Positions 58,305 through 64,000 of a DNA stretch of 64,000 bases are shown here, piece by piece (the first letter of the stretch is position 1; each line of letters begins with the position of its first letter). Below the pieces are notes generated by a model, which was not told where the DNA came from, searched no databases, and was given only the letters and a program-made list of their open reading frames with translations. The translations under genes were made by a program, and so were the position numbers. This DNA is from Gonapodya sp. JEL0774 (lineage: Eukaryota; Monoblepharomycota; Monoblepharidomycetes; Monoblepharidales; Gonapodyaceae), in NCBI GenBank assembly GCA_027604505.1, contig JADIIX010000021.1, positions 1 to 64,000 of the forward strand. The letters are read 5' to 3'.

Positions 58305-61300
58305 TCACTCGGAGTGAAGACGGGAGTGCTCCCTAGAGGTCCCCAGTACCCTAGACAAGGACCCGACACTACGTGAGTTGATTTTCGTTTGGATCGAAGC
58401 TTGTGGTCTACTTTGAGAAGGGGAGAAAACAGTGGCCGTAACCCTCGACGGCGCTCCCAAACCGTTGGTCGACCTGGGCAGCTCCATGAGACTCTGGGAA
58501 TCTTCCCTTGTCGTCAACGCTTCTGAATTCCAAGAGGAGCGCGCGATTGTGGTTGCATCCAGAGAACTCGAACGGGTCATCTCCGTTGGAGATGGAACTG
58601 GGGTGGTGATAAATCCAGTGAATGAGGACGGCTCATCGACAGAATCTGGAAAAGAAACTAGTGGACCCTGTGAAGTGGATGGAAATGGTGGGGGCCGTGG
58701 ACGACTCGAAGTGTCCCGAGTGTTGAGTCCAGGCTGAGCATCCGTTCCCACGGACTGAACCGGTCCCGTGGGCCCAGAAGAAAGCAAAGGTACCGCACTA
58801 GACGCCTCACGAGTCACCGCCATTGTTGTTGCACTGACAAGGAGTTTTGAATTTAACGTCATCGAAGTTGGTGACGAAGTGAAGCTGATTTCCGAAGCTG
58901 AGACTCCCAACGGAGACGACACCACGCTGATCTCGGAAGCTGAGATCCTAAACGGAGATGTCACGGCGCTTGCGCCGATGACTCGACGAGAAGTGGAAGG
59001 CGAAACATCGATCGGGTTTGCACTATCTGCCGAAGGGGCACTGGAAGAGGCCATTATCCCTCCCGAAGAAAAACTCAGGGTGCCACTCTTGACAATAACT
59101 GTTGAAGATGAATTGATTGGGAAAGACGATTCTGGAACGATGACCAGAGGTGCAGTCTCTGTAGATCGCCGTGGAATCAGCGTCGGGACAGTGCTGGCAA
59201 GCTCAGACGGGACAACCACTGATGTTAATATCGAGGACGAAACCTGTGTGTCGTTTGGCTGGTATACCGCTGACGGGAATGCAGCATTGGTGGAGATTGG
59301 CATCGAAGGTGAACCGAATGGGGATTGGTGAGAGGGACTCGCGACGGACGAAGGAGGTGCCTGCAGATTACTCGTTTGGGACGGAATTGGTGGCATTGTC
59401 GTAGTGTCGGTCGCTGTTGTGGTGAGATCGAGTGTAATCGACGCTGTGGTAGGAATGAGGGCAAAAGGATAGTGGCAGATGAGGCCACCATTGTCGGAGG
59501 TCCATCTCCCCGAAACGAGCTTTGAGAAGAGTACATTGATGTTGCAGTGTACACGGAATCTCTACTCGTGGAACTTGGCACTGGCGTTCCGGATACTCTT
59601 ATTGGTACTTGAGTTGTAGGAATGATGGGATATGAAGGTGAAATGAGAGTAGCAGAGGAGGTCACTGTCGTCGTAGATCCATCTCCCTGAAACGAACTTT
59701 GAGAAGAGTATATTGATGGTGCAGTGTACACGAAATCTCTACTCGTGGAACTTGTCACAGGCGGTGCGGTTACACCTGTTTGCCCAAACGAAGGCTGCAG
59801 AGAAGAAGTGGTCTCCGGAGTCCCCGAGGTTGCAATGGGTGCAATTGTTGTCGTTGTCCTCCTCGAAGATGAAGACGAGGAGGACGTCTCTGAAGTCCCC
59901 GAGGTTGCCATGGGTGTAGTTGGAGAGGTACTCGGTGATGAAGGCGAAGAGACTGTGGGAGGCCGGTTTGTGCGCGGGACACCACCTGATGGAGGCGTTG
60001 ACGTTGTGATTCGTGAGACAGAAGGTAGCTGGGTTGTCAACGACTCTGATGGCGTAGAAGTGGGCCCGGGAGCGGTGACACCAGCCGAGCTGGCAGGACG
60101 CGACGCTGAGGTGGCGCGTGTTGGTGACAGCGATGTGATATCAGGTGGAGGACTCGATCTTGTCGACGGTGATGTTTGAGCAATCGAAGGTCCTCTGGGA
60201 ATAGATTGCGACTGCGTTGCTGCACTTGATCGCGAGAGCGAGCCACTCGTCATATTTGTGGGAGAAGACACAGTCGACCCAACCACACCTCCCACAGAAC
60301 GCGACGCCGTCTCGACAGGACTGGACCTGGGTCTCGTCGAGACCACTGTGCTAGCTCCGTACACTACTGTTGTGGACTTGATCTGTGAGTTCCCGGCGGT
60401 CGGTGAGAAGATCGGGCTGCAGCTGACGTTGGCTGTAAGGTTCGTCGAGTTGAGTCCGCACTCGGAGACAGTCGGTGGGAGCATGGCGGGGCCAGTGAGG
60501 CTGGTGTTGGAGACGTCTATGCTGGTAAGGTTTGTGGAGGTAAGAGGGCTGGGGTGGTGGTGGCGGCATGAGTTCGACGAAGGTGCCTTCCCCGACATGT
60601 ACCCAATTCATGAACTGAGCAAACAACATACGGAAGTTCGCCGGAAATTCCTTGATTCCCAGCCAAAGACAAATTATTGAGCGTCGTTATATTGGAGATG
60701 GAGTCCGGCACCGATCCTGTAAGATTGTTTTGCGATATGTCCAGCACAGTGAGATTGCCGGCCTTGTAAATGTCATACGGCTTGGATGAAAGGAGAACAC
60801 GGAAGGCAAAACAGCATGAGCGTACGGATGTTTTGATAGAAAGAGCTGTCTGAGGCACAGATGCTACCAACGCACTATTTCTCCCGAAATGCGGTTCTCC
60901 GAAAGATCGAGGACTCTACAGCTGGTAAGCTTGGACACGTTCGCAGGGATGGATCCGGACAAGTCGTTATTGGACAAGCGAAGCTCGGTGATGGTCGGCT
61001 TCCATAGCGTGGGCGGCATGGATCCGTTGAGACGGTTGCTTTCGAAGGTTGGGGGTGTTGGCATGTTAGAACATCGAAGAAGCTTCTCACGTAGCACCAC
61101 ACAATCTGCCCCCGACTCACTCACTGTGACAGATCAATAACCTCGACTCTCGTGAGTTTCGCGATGGCCTCCCCCGGTATCCCTCCGCGAAAATAATTGC
61201 TGCTGAGGTCGAGGATCTTCAAGCTTGGCCAGCTCGACACCCACGTAGGCTCGATGACACCGTCGAGGTTGTTCCATGACAAGCGCAAAATGGTGAGATT

Positions 61301-62348
61301 GGCAGGTAGAGTGATGTTGCTGGTGTTAGTATTTGAGCCCGGTTGGTATTGATACTGGCGGGGGGTGAGGCGACTGGTCTTGTATGGCCACCAGCTCCGT
61401 CGGGCGATACCCGGTTGTGAGGTGGATGATCCGGAGACGGCAAAATTGTTGTTGATGGTGTTGGACAGAGAGGGAAGGTGGCCGGTAAGTTGGTTGGTGC
61501 TCTGGTTTGGTGGGGGGTTGTGGAGTTTGACGTTGTTCGAGATAAATTGAACGCAGAAGAGAACAGCGGTGTAAGCCCACCAAATCTAAGAGATTTAATT
61601 TAGGCGCTGCCACGCTGGACTTTGTGATTGTACCCGACAAGCTGTTCTTGCTGAGATCGACCACCTTGAGATTCGGATGCGACACCAAACTGGGAACAGA
61701 TCCGGATAGGTTGCCGTTCCCGGACAAATTAAGCGTCCCAAGCTGAGTGAGACGATCCATCACTGGAATAGAACCCGAGAGTGAGTTGAAGGCGAGGAGA
61801 AGTCCCTTGATGGTGATGATGCGGTTGATCGATTCGGGGATCGTGCCGTTGATCAAACCATTTTCAGACAAGTCCACGTATTCCAACATGGGCAGTTGGG
61901 GTGGTTGTTGTGGAGTTGGTGCCGAGAGATTCAGTAGGTGCAAGGGTCCGTGGAGAGAATTGTTCCTGAGGGTGAGTGAGCGTAATTTGGCGTTGGAGTT
62001 CCCCACGAGAAGCGGGAGCGTTCCGACCAGACCAAGATTGTCGAGGGAAACTGAGTTCACGCGGTAGTCTGGTGTGCAGTTGATGAAAAGAGTTATGTTG
62101 CAACAGGTTCCCACAGGCCCTGATAGGTTTGAGAAGGAAACAGGACCAACCGGCCGTCATCACATGCGGTAAGAAGAGGAACGAGCGATGCACGTACATG
62201 GCAAGGGCAGATTTGATTGATAGAAAAGAGATTCCCACGGAGCGCAGTCAGCTGATTGGTTCTGTGCGCGAGAGATGGTCGCCGCCGCGATGAAGATGAC
62301 GACCACAAGGTAGATCAGACTAGTCGGGAAAGCGAACAAGACACGCAT
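58305..62348 (-). CDS. Secreted LRR protein with mucin-like Ser/Thr/Pro half
   Basis: Exons 62198-62348, 61581-62119, 61125-61501, 60876-61038, 60632-60780, 59489-60548, 58305-59360; 1164 residues, phases agree. A signal peptide (MRVLFAFPTSLIYLVVVIFI) leads to a Cys-containing LRR N-cap and about ten plant-type leucine-rich repeats such as L-D-L-S-E-N-R-I-S-G-E-I and L-R-L-S-N-N-D-L-S-G-S-I-P. The LRRs fill the first 450 residues. The remaining 700 are mostly Ser, Thr and Pro with a 59-residue tandem unit, as in heavily O-glycosylated stalks. No membrane helix or GPI signal was found at the C-terminus, so it is either secreted or its last exon lies undetected between 57950 and 58370. The intron 59361-59488 is inferred to reconcile two long frames. 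The role is likely cell-surface recognition or adhesion. Confidence 0.78.
59481..59755 (-). repeat. Two-copy in-frame repeat, period 177 bp, in the mucin-like region
   Basis: Segments 59658-59755 and 59481-59578 are about 85-90% identical; both contain a core that translates to S-R-D-x-V-Y-T-A-x-S-x-Y-S-S-Q-S-S-F. The 177-bp period equals 59 codons, so the repeat keeps frame. The copy nearer the C-terminus runs into the proposed donor site at 59488. Confidence 0.75.
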
Positions 62349-63275
62349 TTTGCGATGGACTCCTAGGACATGAAGATAGAACGATTTGCCGGCCACCATC
62401 GAATATTTCTCATTTTGCGAAAGTATACGTCATCCGGTCATCCAGCCTTGTGCTGTTCCATCCTGGACTGCCGAATGTGCCTGTTCCACCTTCGGCACCA
62501 AAGTCGCCCATCCGCATGACAACTTTGCTGCGCCAAAAACACCTCAAATACTCTGAATAAACTAAGATAAAGATACAGCGCAATGATAGAACTAGTTGTT
62601 ACCGTCTTACTTTTGTGGCATCGTGACCTCGCCCACGCACTGGACTCATAAAAAAATGAAAAAGCGAATAGTACACAAAATTCAATACCGTAAACGGCGT
62701 AGCCGAATACATTCATATTTCTCGTTCGTGGACGGAAAAAAGTGGCGCAGTTGATGACTCGTTGCTGTCTCCTCCAGTCCACCCACAGATTTTTCAACCA
62801 TATACACGGGTCACAGTCGCAGCAGGAACAGGCTGGAAAATCGGCAGAGTCCAGAAGGCACAGAACACATTTCAATCAAGTTTTAAGGTGGAAAACGAAG
62901 ACGACAAAGGGCGAAGAAGACGTCGCTTGGAAGTGGAGGGGCGACGATCGAGGTTGGAGGGGCGATTCAGCAAAACAGAGCGAAATCGCGAATCGGAACG
63001 TGAAGTCTTGGAGGATTTGTCGAAAAACTGGACGGATTCGTCGTGGAATCGGCGTTTAGAGTCTGCGATTCGACGTGCAGATCGCCCAAGATTTGGGAAC
63101 TGAATTACGCTGGAGCCGCCGCTTTGTTGGACACAATCGCCCTCAAAAAACGAAACCTGTAATTAGAATTTTTGGTTTCAAGTGAGTGATAGTTTGTCTA
63201 GAGACGGTGCATGGATGGGTGTTCATGGCCAACCGTGGGCGACTAGCTCTACGTGCTATTATTAGGTCCCGAAAG
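62349..63275. other. 0.9-kb stretch without a supported gene
   Basis: Divergent region between the LRR gene (-) and the partial gene (+). A charged plus-strand frame near 62880-63100 is rich in Arg/Glu/Asp but has no motif; not called. Confidence 0.45.
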
Positions 63276-64000
63276 ATGCACCTCTCAATCGCACTTGTCT
63301 CCGAGCAATCCCGTTACTTGGAACGAAATCTCGCCGTTGCGCGACCATCCTCCGTCACGGTATCCAACCCGCCGACGTCTGATTCTTCAAAGTTGTCGAC
63401 AACCCGATCCACCTTCACCCCGTCCAAAATCTCTCTCACCATCGGCCTTCTTCCCCTCCTCCGCCTCCCATTCTCCTCGTACGCCGACCTCCTTTTCCGA
63501 CTCGCCCGTCTCGCCCGACGCGTGTCTCCAAGCATCGTCGCCCACTTGGGCGCCCTCACCGCAGCCCAGCAAGTCGCAGCAATGGGCCAGGCTGGACTCT
63601 TGGCCGGACCATCTTCGGTGCGGAGGGAAGGCGTTGTGAAAGGACTCGGTGTTCCTACAGCTGCCATGGCGGTCATCCTGGCCGCGTCCCGCAGCCGACT
63701 GAGGGAGACCGTCGTGGAAACCACATGGACAGTACCTGTCTTGGCCTTCTATGGTGAATCACATTCATCAGCTGTGCCACTGGAATTTTCTGCGAGAGTA
63801 ACTGTGCTAGCGCCGGTGCCAGAGCCAGTGCAAACGCGAGAGCCAGTGCGACCGCCAGAGCCAATACCGACATCATCCGCAGCCGTCTCTGCCTCCACCT
63901 CAATCTCACCCACCGATGCTCCGTCGACCCCATCGACCGATCCTCCGTCCAACTCATCCCGCCGCTCAGCCCGCCGCCGCCGTCGTTCCCGTCCTCGCGC
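63276..64000 (+). CDS. Partial gene, Pro/Ser/Ala-rich protein of unknown function
   Basis: From ATG 63276 one frame stays open to the window end (241 codons, no stop). The N-terminal 60 residues are polar. A middle segment is Leu/Ala-rich with possible weak membrane or amphipathic helices (TIGLLPLLRLPFSSYADLLF; MAVILAASRS). Then come repeated Val-Pro-Glu-Pro type pieces and a Ser/Thr/Pro-rich stretch ending in a basic R-R-S-A-R-R-R-R-R run. The Leu/Ala-rich middle could belong to a peroxin-like or other membrane-associated protein, but I recognise no family. The gene is cut by the window edge, and introns beyond are unknown. Confidence 0.5.
   Translation, partial: MHLSIALVSEQSRYLERNLAVARPSSVTVSNPPTSDSSKLSTTRSTFTPSKISLTIGLLPLLRLPFSSYADLLFRLARLARRVSPSIVAHLGALTAAQQVAAMGQAGLLAGPSSVRREGVVKGLGVPTAAMAVILAASRSRLRETVVETTWTVPVLAFYGESHSSAVPLEFSARVTVLAPVPEPVQTREPVRPPEPIPTSSAAVSASTSISPTDAPSTPSTDPPSNSSRRSARRRRRSRPR

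Noticed and set aside
59361..59488. Apparent frameshift inside the Ser/Thr/Pro-rich half of the LRR gene
   Set aside because: A GT-AG intron of 128 bp (ATG|gtggcc ... ctgcag|GCACC) joins both long frames in phase 0, so no lesion is needed.
1..64000. Transposable elements, terminal inverted repeats, CRISPR arrays
   Set aside because: No reverse transcriptase, transposase or integrase motif and no regular spacer-repeat array was seen on either strand.

Overview
The window reads as nuclear DNA of an early-diverging, probably zoosporic fungus. I favour a chytrid, but I cannot name the species. Genes are densely packed on both strands and cut by many short GT-AG introns, mostly 45-110 bp. The gene set fits such a fungus: a Crinkler-type protein, a kinase plus Sel1-repeat pseudogene, haspin, a cytochrome P450, APC permeases and several large ectodomain proteins. 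I found no rRNA, no tRNA, no transposon and no CRISPR array. Exon models were built by hand from splice signals, reading phase and homology recalled from memory, so each junction is a prediction.

Layout. 0.2-1.4 kb: a small gene (-) with paired Cys-bearing repeats. 2.3-4.6 kb: an F-box gene (-) and a decayed protein kinase/Sel1-repeat pseudogene (-). 4.9-6.6 kb: a four-exon Crinkler (CRN) protein (-) with a PD-(D/E)XK nuclease-like C-terminus. 7.4-9.1 kb: an unrecognised membrane protein (-). 9.5-11.1 kb: an intron-free orphan (+). 12.3-18.1 kb: a 22-exon FG-GAP/Cys-rich receptor-like protein (+). 18.3-21.5 kb: two polytopic membrane proteins (-). 22.3-23.6 kb: a phytanoyl-CoA dioxygenase-like enzyme (-). 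24.0-29.1 kb: a C-type-lectin-like receptor (-) whose cytoplasmic tail repeats G-Q-x-L-L eight times.

29.6-33.5 kb: an ADA2/ADGF-type adenosine deaminase-like protein (-) and a RidA deaminase (-). 33.9-36.2 kb: a cytochrome P450 (+), divergent from RidA. 36.6-46.0 kb: two paralogous amino-acid permeases (+) with the same 21-exon structure, flanking an RluA-type pseudouridine synthase (-). 46.5-53.7 kb: a haspin kinase (+) with a very long disordered N-terminus. 54.2-57.5 kb: a beta-lactamase-like protein (-) that lacks the catalytic serine motif and is fused to a membrane domain. 58.3-62.3 kb: a secreted LRR protein with a mucin-like Ser/Thr/Pro half (-). 63.3 kb to the end: a partial gene (+).

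How the genes relate. There are no operons, as expected for a eukaryote. Three features stand out. Three unrelated large surface or secreted proteins (FG-GAP, lectin, LRR) lie within 50 kb. Two enzyme-fold proteins carry changed catalytic motifs (ADA2-like HAGQ; beta-lactamase-like QVTK). The permease pair keeps identical exon lengths, including 7-nt and 11-nt microexons.
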